NCBI RefSeq assembly: GCF_002080045.1
Contig: NZ_MUIN01000013.1
Coordinates: 728 to 64,727 of the forward strand
Direction of reading: 5' to 3'
DNA from: Pseudomonas sp. Bc-h
GTDB lineage: Bacteria; Pseudomonadota; Gammaproteobacteria; Pseudomonadales; Pseudomonadaceae
DNA: 64,000 bases
Below, one piece after another: positions 35,145 through 42,823 of this stretch. The notes under the pieces are model-generated. The model saw only the letters and a program-made list of their open reading frames with translations. It did not search any database and was not told the origin of the DNA. Numbering within the stretch: the first letter of the stretch is position 1; each line of letters begins with the position of its first letter. The position numbers and the translations under genes are program-made.

Positions 35145-38057
35145 TCAGAGCTCCTGGCGCTGGTTTTCAGGGTCGAAGAAGGGCAGTTTCACCACGGTGG
35201 CCTGGACGACTACGCCGCCCTCGACCCGAATCGGAATCTGCTGCCCTGGCTGGCTTTGATCGAAGTTGGCGTAAGCCAGGCCGATGATCTTGTCGAGTGA
35301 TTGCGAGTATTCGCAGGAGGTCACGTTGCCGCTGATGTCCGGCCCGCTGCTTCCTGAATGAGTCAGCACCAGATGGCCTTCCAGCGGTTGCGGGCTGGCT
35401 TTGGGCAGGGTGAAACCCACCAGTTTGCGTTTCTGTGGCTGGGCTTCGAGGATGTCCACCGAGCGGCGTCCCACGAAGAACGGCTTGGTACGACTGACCG
35501 CCCAGCCCATGTCGATCTCGGCCGGGTGGGTCATGCCGTCGGTGTCCTGACTGATGATCACGTGGCCTTTTTCCAGCCGTAGCAGACGCTGAGTTTCGAC
35601 GCCGAAAGGACGAATGTCGAAGTCCTTGCCAGCCGCCATCAGCGCATCCCACAGCTTCAGCGCATGACGCGCGGGAACGTGAATTTCATAGCCCAGTTCA
35701 CCCACGAAACCGACGCGCAACAGCCGCGCCTTGATCCCGGCCACGGTGCCCTGACGTACGCCCAGATACGGGAAGCCTTCTGCCGACAGATCCAGATCGT
35801 GACAGACCTTCTCCAGCACCTTGCGTGAATCCGGACCCGCCACGTTGACCGCTGAAATCGCTGCGGTGACGTTGGCGATGTCGACGTTCAAGCGCCATTG
35901 CGCATTCCACTTGAGCATCTGCTGATAAATGCGATCCACGCCGCTGGTGGTGGCGGTGACGTAGAAATGGTTTTCGCCGAAGCGCGCGCAGACGCCGTCG
36001 TCGATCACCACGCCGTGTTCGTTGGTCATCAGCGCGTAGCGCGAACGGCCGATCGGCTGTTTGAGGAAGGCGAAGGTGTACATGCGATTGAGCAGTTCGG
36101 CAGCATCCGGGCCGCGCACGTCCAGACCGCCGAGGGTGGAAACGTCGATTATCCCGACCTTGTTGCGCACGTGCAGCGCTTCGGCCTGCATGCACGTGTC
36201 GCGCTCGCTGGCCTTACCGTAAAACGCAGGGCGCTGCCAGATCCCGGCAGGCATCATCTTGGCCCCGGCGTCCAGGTGCCGCTTGTGCATCGGGGTCTGG
36301 CGGTACGGGTCGAACGCACGGCCAGCGACGTGGGCCAGTTTCTCCGCCTCGAAAGGAGGACGGGCAGTGGTGACGCCGGTTTCACTGATACTGCGCTGGG
36401 TGGAAGCCGCCACCAGACGCGCAGTCGGCAGGGCCGAATGACGACCCTGCGACGGCCCCATGCCAACCGTGGAGTAGCGCTTGACCAGTTGCAAGTCGCG
36501 GTAGCCGATCTTGGTGGCATCGATGATGTCGCGCACTTGCAGGTCTTCATCGAAATCGACGAAATCCTTGCCCTTGGGGTGAGGGAAAATCGGCCACGGA
36601 AAATTGACCTGCGCTTCGGGGCGCATCGGCAAGGGCTTGGTGGCCAGTTCCAGGTTCAAGGCCATGACGATATCGGCAGCAGCATGAACGGCATCGGCCA
36701 GCACATTGTCCAGCGCGTGGTAGCCGTGGGCTGAACCTGCAACCGTCAGGTTTTTCGGCAGGCCGCTCAGGGTGAACTCAGCCAGGTGATCGTCGTAGGC
36801 CAGTTTGCCGCCGGCCTGACACAGCAGCTGATAAACCGGCATGTAGCCGCCGGACATGCACAGCAGGTCGCAATCGAGGGTCAGCCCGCTGTTCGCGACC
36901 TGTCCCTGACCGGTGATCTTGCGGATGTCGGCGCCGCTGACGTGGCGCATGCCTTTTTCGTGCAGGGCCTCGAATACCGTGCTGCCGAGATGGCAGGTGA
37001 TGCCGCGCTTTTCCAAGGCCAGCAGCAGCGTGCGATCAGCAGGATTACCACGCATGTCGACCAGCGCTGCGACTTCGACACCCTGCTCCTGCAGATCAAG
37101 AGCGGCGAGGTAACCATCGTCATTGCCGGTCAGCACCACGGCGCGTTTGCCCGGTTTGACCGCGTAGAGTTTCATCAAACGCTGAGCGGCGCTGGTCAGC
37201 ATCACGCCCGGCAAGTCGTTGTTGCGGAAGATCACCGGCTGATCGAACGAGCCGCTGGTGATCAGGCACTGCGTCGCGCGGACCTTATACATGCGCTTGC
37301 CTTGAATCACCGGCAGGTAGTTGTCGGTGAACCAGGCGTTGCAAGTGGCCTTTTTCAGCACCTGAATGTTGGCGTGGCCCTCGACTGCATTGACCAGCTC
37401 ACGACGCAGGGTTTCAGCGCGGGCGCCTTCTATGTCAAAGCGTGCGTAGGTCAACGAACCACCGAGCACCGGCTGTTGTTCGACCAGCAGTACCTTGGCG
37501 CCGGCGTTGGCGGCGGTCAGTGCCGCTTGCAACCCGGCCGGGCCTGCGCCAATCACCGCAAGGTCTGCGAACAGATAGGCCTTGTCGTAATACTCGGGCT
37601 GGAATTTCAGGTCGAGCACGCCCAGACCAGCTTTCTTGCGAATGATTGGCTCCCACAGCTTCCACGCGCCCTTGGGTTTGTAGAACGAGCGGTAGTAGAA
37701 GCCCACCGGCATGAACTTCGAGAATTTGCCGAGGTAGGCGTCCTTGTCGTTGTCCAGCGAGCCGTTGAAGTTCTGCCCGGTGACTTGCACGCCGTTTTCC
37801 AGCAGGTGACTGTCGGCCAGCACGTTAGGCTCACTCGGCAGTTGCACCAGGGTGTTGGCGTCCTGGCCGGCCATGGTCAGCGGGCCGCGCGGGCGGTGGT
37901 ACTTGAACGAGCGGGACAGCAGGAAACGGCCGTTGGCGAGCAGGGCGCTGGCGATGCTGTCGCCCGCAAAGCCCTGATAGGGTTTGCCGTCGAAACTGAA
38001 AGCCAGCGGCTGATTGCGGTCGATCAGCAGGCCCATGGGAGCGGCTAGACGGCTCAT
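35145..38057 (-). CDS. mgdC: N-methylglutamate dehydrogenase alpha-type subunit (SoxA-like)
   Basis: Large flavoprotein of 970 residues. The N-terminus resembles a Fer2_4 domain (FDGKPYQGFAGDSIASALLA). An FAD/NAD-binding fold follows (LAVIGAGPAGLQAALTAANA), and the last ~380 residues are an aminomethyltransferase (GcvT) domain that in the sarcosine oxidase family loads the released C1 unit onto tetrahydrofolate. Its ATG overlaps the delta-subunit stop by four bases. With FolD and PurU upstream in the same operon it should pass 5,10-methylene-THF on to formate. Confidence 0.88.
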   Translation of the reverse strand: MSRLAAPMGLLIDRNQPLAFSFDGKPYQGFAGDSIASALLANGRFLLSRSFKYHRPRGPLTMAGQDANTLVQLPSEPNVLADSHLLENGVQVTGQNFNGSLDNDKDAYLGKFSKFMPVGFYYRSFYKPKGAWKLWEPIIRKKAGLGVLDLKFQPEYYDKAYLFADLAVIGAGPAGLQAALTAANAGAKVLLVEQQPVLGGSLTYARFDIEGARAETLRRELVNAVEGHANIQVLKKATCNAWFTDNYLPVIQGKRMYKVRATQCLITSGSFDQPVIFRNNDLPGVMLTSAAQRLMKLYAVKPGKRAVVLTGNDDGYLAALDLQEQGVEVAALVDMRGNPADRTLLLALEKRGITCHLGSTVFEALHEKGMRHVSGADIRKITGQGQVANSGLTLDCDLLCMSGGYMPVYQLLCQAGGKLAYDDHLAEFTLSGLPKNLTVAGSAHGYHALDNVLADAVHAAADIVMALNLELATKPLPMRPEAQVNFPWPIFPHPKGKDFVDFDEDLQVRDIIDATKIGYRDLQLVKRYSTVGMGPSQGRHSALPTARLVAASTQRSISETGVTTARPPFEAEKLAHVAGRAFDPYRQTPMHKRHLDAGAKMMPAGIWQRPAFYGKASERDTCMQAEALHVRNKVGIIDVSTLGGLDVRGPDAAELLNRMYTFAFLKQPIGRSRYALMTNEHGVVIDDGVCARFGENHFYVTATTSGVDRIYQQMLKWNAQWRLNVDIANVTAAISAVNVAGPDSRKVLEKVCHDLDLSAEGFPYLGVRQGTVAGIKARLLRVGFVGELGYEIHVPARHALKLWDALMAAGKDFDIRPFGVETQRLLRLEKGHVIISQDTDGMTHPAEIDMGWAVSRTKPFFVGRRSVDILEAQPQKRKLVGFTLPKASPQPLEGHLVLTHSGSSGPDISGNVTSCEYSQSLDKIIGLAYANFDQSQPGQQIPIRVEGGVVVQATVVKLPFFDPENQRQEL

Positions 38058-38359
38058 TGGGCGTTCTCCTTGGTGGCGGCGGCGTTGAATTCGACTCGGC
38101 TGTTAAAGACTTCCTTCGGATCGAAGGTGCGCAGGATTTCATCGCTGCCGGTGTGGCGTTCGGCGAGAAACCAGTAGCTGGACGGGTTGTGCATCCACCA
38201 CTCGCGAACCACGCCCAACGTGTCTTCGCTGTTGAACACGTAATCGGCCCACTCGGCATCGGTGCAGGTCTGCGGATCGGGCATCTGCTTGAACTCGCCG
38301 CCGTAGGTGAATTCGCTGATATTGCGCGGCCCGTTGAGGGGGCATGTCATGACTTTCAT
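38054..38359 (-). CDS. mgdB: N-methylglutamate dehydrogenase delta-type subunit (SoxD-like)
   Basis: Small subunit of 101 residues of the SoxD family, with MTCPLNGPRNISEFTYGGE at the N-terminus and REWWMHNPSSYWFLAERH later. In classical SoxD the start reads C-P-x-C-G and supplies zinc ligands; here the second Cys is Asn, so zinc binding is probably altered or lost. It follows the beta-subunit gene by 23 bp and overlaps the alpha subunit by four. Confidence 0.82.
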   Translation of the reverse strand: MKVMTCPLNGPRNISEFTYGGEFKQMPDPQTCTDAEWADYVFNSEDTLGVVREWWMHNPSSYWFLAERHTGSDEILRTFDPKEVFNSRVEFNAAATKENAQ

Positions 38360-38382
38360 CGGTTGCTCCTGCTCAAAGGCGG

Positions 38383-39624
38383 TTAGTGGCTGGCCGCGGT
38401 GGCGCCCATTTCATTGACTTGCTGGAAGGTCGAAAACCGCTCCAGGCCAAATGGCTTGATCAGATCGGGGGTCTTGCCGCCGCTGGCCACCAGTTCGGCC
38501 ATGGTCTTGCCGCAGACAGGCGTGGCCTTGAAACCCCAGGTGCCCCAGCCGGCGTCGAGGTAATAATTTTTCACCGGCGACAGCCCCATGATCGGGCTGT
38601 AGTCCGGGGTCATGTCGGTAATCCCGGCCCACTGACGCATCAATTTGGCGTTGGCCAGGAACGGGAACATCTCGATGGCGTGGGCCAGCAGGCTTTCTTT
38701 CAGGTCGAGCGTGGAGCGGGTGTTGAACAGCGGATACGGATCCGAGCCGCCACCAAACACCACCTCGCCACGGCTGGTTTGCTGCACATAGCAGTGCAGA
38801 GCGGACGAGCTCACCAGCGGGTCAAGGAACGGCTTGAACGGCTGGGTCACCATGGCTTGCAGCGGGAAGGTCTGGATCGGCGAGCGAATCCCGGCCTTCT
38901 TCATCATTTGCGAGCTCATGCCCGCGACAGCCTGCACGGCGCAGCCGCACTTGATGGTGCCGCGATTGGTCTTCACGGCGGTGATGGTGCCGTTTTCGAT
39001 GACCAGTTCCTGCACTTCAGTGAGCTGGTGAATCTCCACCCCACGCTTGGCCGCCTGCTTGGCATAGCCCCAGGCCACGGCGTCGTGACGGGCTGTTGCG
39101 CCGTCCATGTGCCACAGGCCCGCGAGCACCGGGATATGGCCTGGGTCGAGATTGAGCGTTGGCACCAGTTCGCGAATCTGCTGGCGGTCGATCATCTCGG
39201 TGCGCCCGCCAAAGTGCTTGTTCACTTCAGCGCGCTGACGGAACGAGCGCACAGTGGCATCGGTGTGGGCCAGGGTCAGTTGGCCGCGATGGGAGTACAT
39301 GATGTTGAAGTCGAATTCGTTGGACAGGCCTTCGAACATTCGCACCGATTCGGCGTAGAACTTCACGCCTTCACTGGTCAGGTAGTTGGAGCGGATCACA
39401 GCGGTGTTACGCGCGGTGTTGCCGCCGCCCAGGTAGCCCTTTTCCAGGACCGCGATGTTGTTGATGCCGTGGTACTTCGACAGGTAATACGCTGTGGCCA
39501 AGCCATGACCGCCGCCGCCGATGATGACTACGTCATAGGAGGACTTGAGTTCCTTGGGCGCAGGCAGATCGACCTCGACCGGGTATTCCGAGCTGAGCCC
39601 GTATTTCAGGAGATTGAAAGGCAT
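38383..39624 (-). CDS. mgdA: N-methylglutamate dehydrogenase beta-type subunit (SoxB-like)
   Basis: FAD/FMN amine-oxidising subunit of 413 residues. The dinucleotide fold is VVIIGGGGHGLATAYYLSK (near residue 32), and the TARHDAVAWGYA segment holds the His that binds FMN covalently in sarcosine oxidases. GWGTWGFKATPVCGKTMAEL is the C-terminal FAD block. It oxidises the N-methyl group of a secondary amino acid. Its start overlaps the end of folD by 19 bp, which couples C1-folate handling with the dehydrogenase. Confidence 0.88.
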   Translation of the reverse strand: MPFNLLKYGLSSEYPVEVDLPAPKELKSSYDVVIIGGGGHGLATAYYLSKYHGINNIAVLEKGYLGGGNTARNTAVIRSNYLTSEGVKFYAESVRMFEGLSNEFDFNIMYSHRGQLTLAHTDATVRSFRQRAEVNKHFGGRTEMIDRQQIRELVPTLNLDPGHIPVLAGLWHMDGATARHDAVAWGYAKQAAKRGVEIHQLTEVQELVIENGTITAVKTNRGTIKCGCAVQAVAGMSSQMMKKAGIRSPIQTFPLQAMVTQPFKPFLDPLVSSSALHCYVQQTSRGEVVFGGGSDPYPLFNTRSTLDLKESLLAHAIEMFPFLANAKLMRQWAGITDMTPDYSPIMGLSPVKNYYLDAGWGTWGFKATPVCGKTMAELVASGGKTPDLIKPFGLERFSTFQQVNEMGATAASH

Positions 39625-40541
39625 ACGGCCTCCGAAGGGCTGCTTTGCGTTGTGGACTGCTGCGCGTGGGCTTGTCGGGAATGAAACTGCTGAAGCGCCG
39701 CGGTGACGGTGTTTTTCATCAGGAAGGCGATGGTCATCGGGCCGACGCCGCCAGGCACCGGGGTGATGGCCGAGACCTGGGGCAGGGCGCTGTCGAAATC
39801 GACGTCGCCCACCAGACGGCTGCGGCCGTCTTCTTCAATACGGTTGATCCCGACGTCGATCACTACGGCGCCCGGCTTGAGCCAGCTGGAATCGATCATC
39901 CGTGGCCGGCCTACGGCGGCGACCACAATGTCGGCCTGACGACAAAGCGCCTTGGCATCGACACTGCGCGAATGCACCACGGTCACTGAGCAATGCGCCT
40001 TGAGCAGGAGCGCCGCCATCGGCTTGCCGACGATGTTGGAACGGCCAATGACCACCGCGTGTTTGCCGCTGAGGTCGCCGCAGGTGTCGTCGAGCAACTG
40101 CATGCAACCGCTGGGGGTGCAGGGCGTCAGCACGTTGCGTCCCTGACTCAGGCCACCGACGTTTTCACTGTGAAAACCATCGACATCCTTGCCCGGTGCG
40201 ATGGCTTGCAGGACGAGGGCTTCTTCGATGTGCGCAGGAAGTGGCAACTGCAGGAGGATGCCGTTGATGCTGTGGTCATCGTTAAGCTCTGTGATCAGCT
40301 TGAGCAGTTCAGCCTGAGTTGTCTCGGCGCTCAGGCGATATTCAAGCGAACGGATACCGGCCTCTTCGGCGCGCAGAATCTTGTTGCGCACGTAGACCTG
40401 ACTCGCCGGGTCCTGGCCCACCAGAATCACTGCGAGCGCCGGCTCGATGCCGTCGCTTTTCAGTTTGCTCACATCGGCTTTCACGTTGGCCAGTACCCGG
40501 GCCGCAGCGGCCTTGCCGTCAATCACTTTGGAGGTATTCAC
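39606..40541 (-). CDS. folD: Methylene-THF dehydrogenase/methenyl-THF cyclohydrolase FolD
   Basis: Bifunctional enzyme of 311 residues that oxidises 5,10-methylene-THF to 10-formyl-THF. YVRNKILRAEEAGI carries the conserved Lys region, GILLQLPLP and KDVDGFH are substrate motifs, VVIGRSNIVGKPMA is the NADP loop, and AITPVPGGVGPMT closes the domain. It is about 25 residues longer at the C-terminus than usual, where it overlaps the beta-subunit gene. Probably a pathway-dedicated paralogue of a housekeeping folD elsewhere. It overlaps purU by four bases. Confidence 0.94.
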   Translation of the reverse strand: MNTSKVIDGKAAAARVLANVKADVSKLKSDGIEPALAVILVGQDPASQVYVRNKILRAEEAGIRSLEYRLSAETTQAELLKLITELNDDHSINGILLQLPLPAHIEEALVLQAIAPGKDVDGFHSENVGGLSQGRNVLTPCTPSGCMQLLDDTCGDLSGKHAVVIGRSNIVGKPMAALLLKAHCSVTVVHSRSVDAKALCRQADIVVAAVGRPRMIDSSWLKPGAVVIDVGINRIEEDGRSRLVGDVDFDSALPQVSAITPVPGGVGPMTIAFLMKNTVTAALQQFHSRQAHAQQSTTQSSPSEAVCLSIS

Positions 40542-41404
40542 CGGAAGATCACCGTTCTGTCCTTGTTGAGGAATACCCGATGCTCCAGGTGGTATTTCAC
40601 CGCTTTGGACAGGGCCACCGTTTCGGTATCGCGGCCGGTGGCGACCAGGTCGTCCGGCAGGTAAACGTGGTCTACGCGCTGCACTTCCTGCTCGATGATG
40701 GGGCCTTCGTCCAGATCGCTGGTGACGTAGTGCGCGGTGGCGCCGATCAGTTTCACGCCACGCTCATAAGCCTGGTGATACGGCTTGGCGCCTTTGAAAC
40801 CCGGCAGGAATGAGTGGTGAATGTTGATCGCCCGGCCCGAAAGCTGCTTGCACAGGTCATCGGAGAGGATCTGCATGTAGCGGGCCAGGACCACCAGATC
40901 GGTGCCGGTCTCATCCACCACTTTCATCAGCGCCGCTTCTTGCTGGGCCTTGGTGTCCTTGGTCACCGGCAGGTAGATGAAACGAATGCCTTCGCGCTCG
41001 GCCATTGGCCGCAGGTCCAGGTGGTTGGAAACGATGGCGGTGATGGTCATGTCCATCTCGCCCTTGTGGTAGCGATAGAGGAGGTCGGTGAGGCAGTGGT
41101 CGAACTTGCTGACCATCAGCAATACCCGCATCGGCTCGCGGGTATCGTGCAGTTCCCACTGCATGCCGAACGCCTTGGCGACGTCCTCGAAGCCGGCTTT
41201 CAACTCGGCGATGTCGCCGACGTGACCATCGTTGAAACGGAACACCGCGCGCATGAAGAATTTGCCGCTGAACTCGTCGTCGAACTGCGCCATTTCACCG
41301 ATGTAGCAGGCATTGCCCGCCAGATACGAGGTGACCGCCGCGACGATGCCGGAGGTCGCCGGACAACTGATCTTGAGAATGAAATGGTTCTTTTCGTGTT
41401 GCAT
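40538..41404 (-). CDS. purU: Formyltetrahydrofolate deformylase PurU
   Basis: Enzyme of 288 residues that hydrolyses 10-formyl-THF to formate and THF. An N-terminal ACT domain (residues 1-80) precedes the formyltransferase-like catalytic fold with AINIHHSFLPGFKGAKPYHQAYERGVK (shown here only as the HHSFLPGF core) and the catalytic Asp in DLDEGPIIEQEV. It heads the minus-strand operon purU-folD-mgdABCD. It would regenerate THF and release the methyl carbon as formate. A TTCCTATCAGGAA palindrome lies about 85 bp upstream. Confidence 0.94.
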   Translation of the reverse strand: MQHEKNHFILKISCPATSGIVAAVTSYLAGNACYIGEMAQFDDEFSGKFFMRAVFRFNDGHVGDIAELKAGFEDVAKAFGMQWELHDTREPMRVLLMVSKFDHCLTDLLYRYHKGEMDMTITAIVSNHLDLRPMAEREGIRFIYLPVTKDTKAQQEAALMKVVDETGTDLVVLARYMQILSDDLCKQLSGRAINIHHSFLPGFKGAKPYHQAYERGVKLIGATAHYVTSDLDEGPIIEQEVQRVDHVYLPDDLVATGRDTETVALSKAVKYHLEHRVFLNKDRTVIFR

Positions 41405-41485
41405 GGCGGTTCCTCTGGAAAGTGGCGGCAGCTCGATGCGAAGCGAAGATTCAGGGGTAAACAGTTTTTTCAGGGACGAATAAAA

Positions 41486-41500
41486 ATTCCTATCAGGAAT
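41486..41500. promoter_or_regulatory. TTCC-N5-GGAA palindrome upstream of purU
   Basis: ATTCCTATCAGGAAT is a perfect 6+3+6 dyad about 85 bp before purU. Two similar dyads occur upstream of the synthetase gene (42719-42731, 42739-42751). They are candidate operators of the XRE/cupin regulator encoded between the two operons. Confidence 0.55.
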
Positions 41501-41599
41501 TAAATATTCTCGAAGGCTGTTTTATAGGCGAACGGAAACTGCGCGTCCAGAGGTTTCTGGAAACTTTTTTAACTGAGGGGAAATTTACTGGGCTAGCTT

Positions 41600-41709
41600 G
41601 ATCGTTCCCACGCTCCGCGCGGTAACGCCGCCTTTGACGCTCTGCGTCGGTTTGCGCAATGACGCAGAGCGTCACGGGATGCATTCCCACGCAGAGCGTG
41701 GGAACGATC
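41600..41709. repeat. Long palindromic repeat (GATCGTTCCCACGCTC family), copy 1
   Basis: A ~110-bp element with near-perfect ends GATCGTTCCCACGCTC and GAGCGTGGGAACGATC, and an inner pair GACGCTCTGCGTC/GACGCAGAGCGTC. Five copies occur in the window, all intergenic. Confidence 0.85.
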
Positions 41710-41730
41710 ATTGTTTATGGGTGCGTCTGC

Positions 41731-41742
41731 GGGGGGGGGGGG
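41731..41742. repeat. Run of twelve G
   Basis: An uninterrupted 12-G tract between the two palindromic repeat copies at 41600 and 41761. It is prone to slippage and to sequencing error. Confidence 0.9.
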
Positions 41743-41760
41743 CGTCAGCCGATTCAGTGC

Positions 41761-41868
41761 TCGTCCCACGCTCCGCGTGGTAACGCGGCCTTTGACGCTC
41801 TGCGTCGGCTGGTGATGTGACGCGGGGCGTCAACAGATGCATTCCCACGCGGAGCGTGGGAACGATCA
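41761..41868. repeat. Long palindromic repeat, copy 2
   Basis: Second copy with ends TCGTCCCACGCTCCGCGTGG and CGCGGAGCGTGGGAACGATC, in tandem with copy 1 and separated from it by the poly-G tract. Confidence 0.83.
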
Positions 41869-41928
41869 TGCGCTCGACCGTGGGAAGGATCATGCGCGAG
41901 AGCGTGAGGACGACGGGCTATGCGGGTT

Positions 41929-42534
41929 TCATTCCGCAGAACCGCCGTAGTTCATGATCGACAACAACCGGATCGGCACCTGCACCAGTTCTTCCGGCCC
42001 ATGGGGGATGTCGCCGTCGAAGGTCAGGCTGTCGCCCGCTTCCATGTGGTACAGCTGATTGCCGTGGCGATACACCAGCTCGCCTTCCAGCAGATGCAGG
42101 AACTCGGTGCCGGGATGGGAGAAGGTCGGGAACTCTTCGCTGGCGTCATCCATGGTCACCATGTACGCCTCGAAGCTCTTCTTCGGTCCACGCGTGTGGT
42201 TGAGCAGGTGATAGGTGTGGCCTTTCTCGGTGCCGCGACGCACCACTTCCAGCCCTTCATCATGTTTGACCAATAGCGCGCTGCTGCCTTGCTGGTCGTA
42301 CTGGCTGAACAGCTTGGACATGGGCATGCCCAATACGTCGCACAGGCGGCTGAGGTTATCCAGACTGGTGGAGACCTGGGCATTCTCGATCTTGCTCAAC
42401 ATGCCCTGGCTGATCCCGGCGATGCGCGCGACATCGGCCAGCTTCAGTTCCTGCGCCTGGCGCTGGCGCTTGATCTGAATCCCTAAGTACTGCTCGAGTT
42501 TCAACTTGGGTTGTTCTTCGTCAGGCGTATTCAT
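41929..42534 (-). CDS. XRE-family regulator with C-terminal cupin domain
   Basis: Regulator of 201 residues. The HTH is LKLADVARIAGISQGMLSKI (residues about 30-49) and the C-terminal cupin spans residues ~120-195 (HPGTEFLHLLEGELVYRHG, GDSLTFDGDIPHGP). It resembles the PuuR/SutR-like group that senses small ligands. It lies between the purU-folD-mgd operon and the divergent synthetase-mgs operon, which suggests local control of the methylamine genes. Candidate operators are the TTCC...GGAA dyads on both sides. No TATA-like promoter could be fixed. Confidence 0.87.
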   Translation of the reverse strand: MNTPDEEQPKLKLEQYLGIQIKRQRQAQELKLADVARIAGISQGMLSKIENAQVSTSLDNLSRLCDVLGMPMSKLFSQYDQQGSSALLVKHDEGLEVVRRGTEKGHTYHLLNHTRGPKKSFEAYMVTMDDASEEFPTFSHPGTEFLHLLEGELVYRHGNQLYHMEAGDSLTFDGDIPHGPEELVQVPIRLLSIMNYGGSAE

Positions 42535-42570
42535 CGGCTATGCACGGTTTCCGTTCGATAATTTTAATTT

Positions 42571-42587
42571 CGCACCAGGAATGTGCG
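42571..42587. promoter_or_regulatory. NtrC-like dyad upstream of the synthetase promoter
   Basis: CGCACCAGGAATGTGCG resembles the NtrC consensus TGCACY-N5-RGTGCA and lies about 130 bp before the -24 box of the sigma-54 promoter, an enhancer-like distance. The outermost bases deviate. Confidence 0.5.
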
Positions 42588-42702
42588 ATGCAGGCGCCGG
42601 CTGTTCAAATGTCGCCGGTTTATTCCCACAGCGAAAACCATATTCCCATATATAGAGTGGAAATTCTGCTTCGTCGTCCTATCTCAGCGTGGCATACCAA
42701 AC

Positions 42703-42718
42703 TGGCAAGGCACTTGCA
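42703..42718 (+). promoter_or_regulatory. Sigma-54 promoter of the synthetase-mgs operon
   Basis: TGGCAAGGCACTTGCA matches the -24/-12 consensus (TGGCAC-N5-TTGCW): GG and GC are exactly spaced and both boxes are nearly complete. Transcription should start about 12 bp after the GC, around 42729. This is the expected signature of nitrogen control. Confidence 0.75.
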
Positions 42719-42751
42719 TTCCTGTTGGGAAAGTAAGTTTCCTGATCGGAA
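42719..42751. promoter_or_regulatory. Paired TTCC-N5-GGAA dyads at the expected transcription start
   Basis: TTCCTGTTGGGAA (42719-42731) and TTCCTGATCGGAA (42739-42751) are centred 20 bp apart, two helical turns, directly downstream of the -12 box. A bound repressor here would block initiation or escape. They resemble the dyad upstream of purU. Confidence 0.55.
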
Positions 42752-42823
42752 TAAGTACCGAGCAGGCAGCGAAACAGCGGTTCTCAACCTCAACGTTTTG
42801 CCTTTCGCCAGGAGTGAACACTC

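Noticed and set aside
36786..38048. 420-codon plus-strand frame opposite the alpha-type dehydrogenase subunit
   Set aside because: Antisense shadow of a clearly real gene with catalytic motifs on the minus strand.
34534..41404. Plain sarcosine/glycine-betaine catabolic operon
   Set aside because: folD and purU fit it, but no glyA, sda, dgc or gbc genes are present, and the linked gmaS and mgsABC genes fit N-methylglutamate better.
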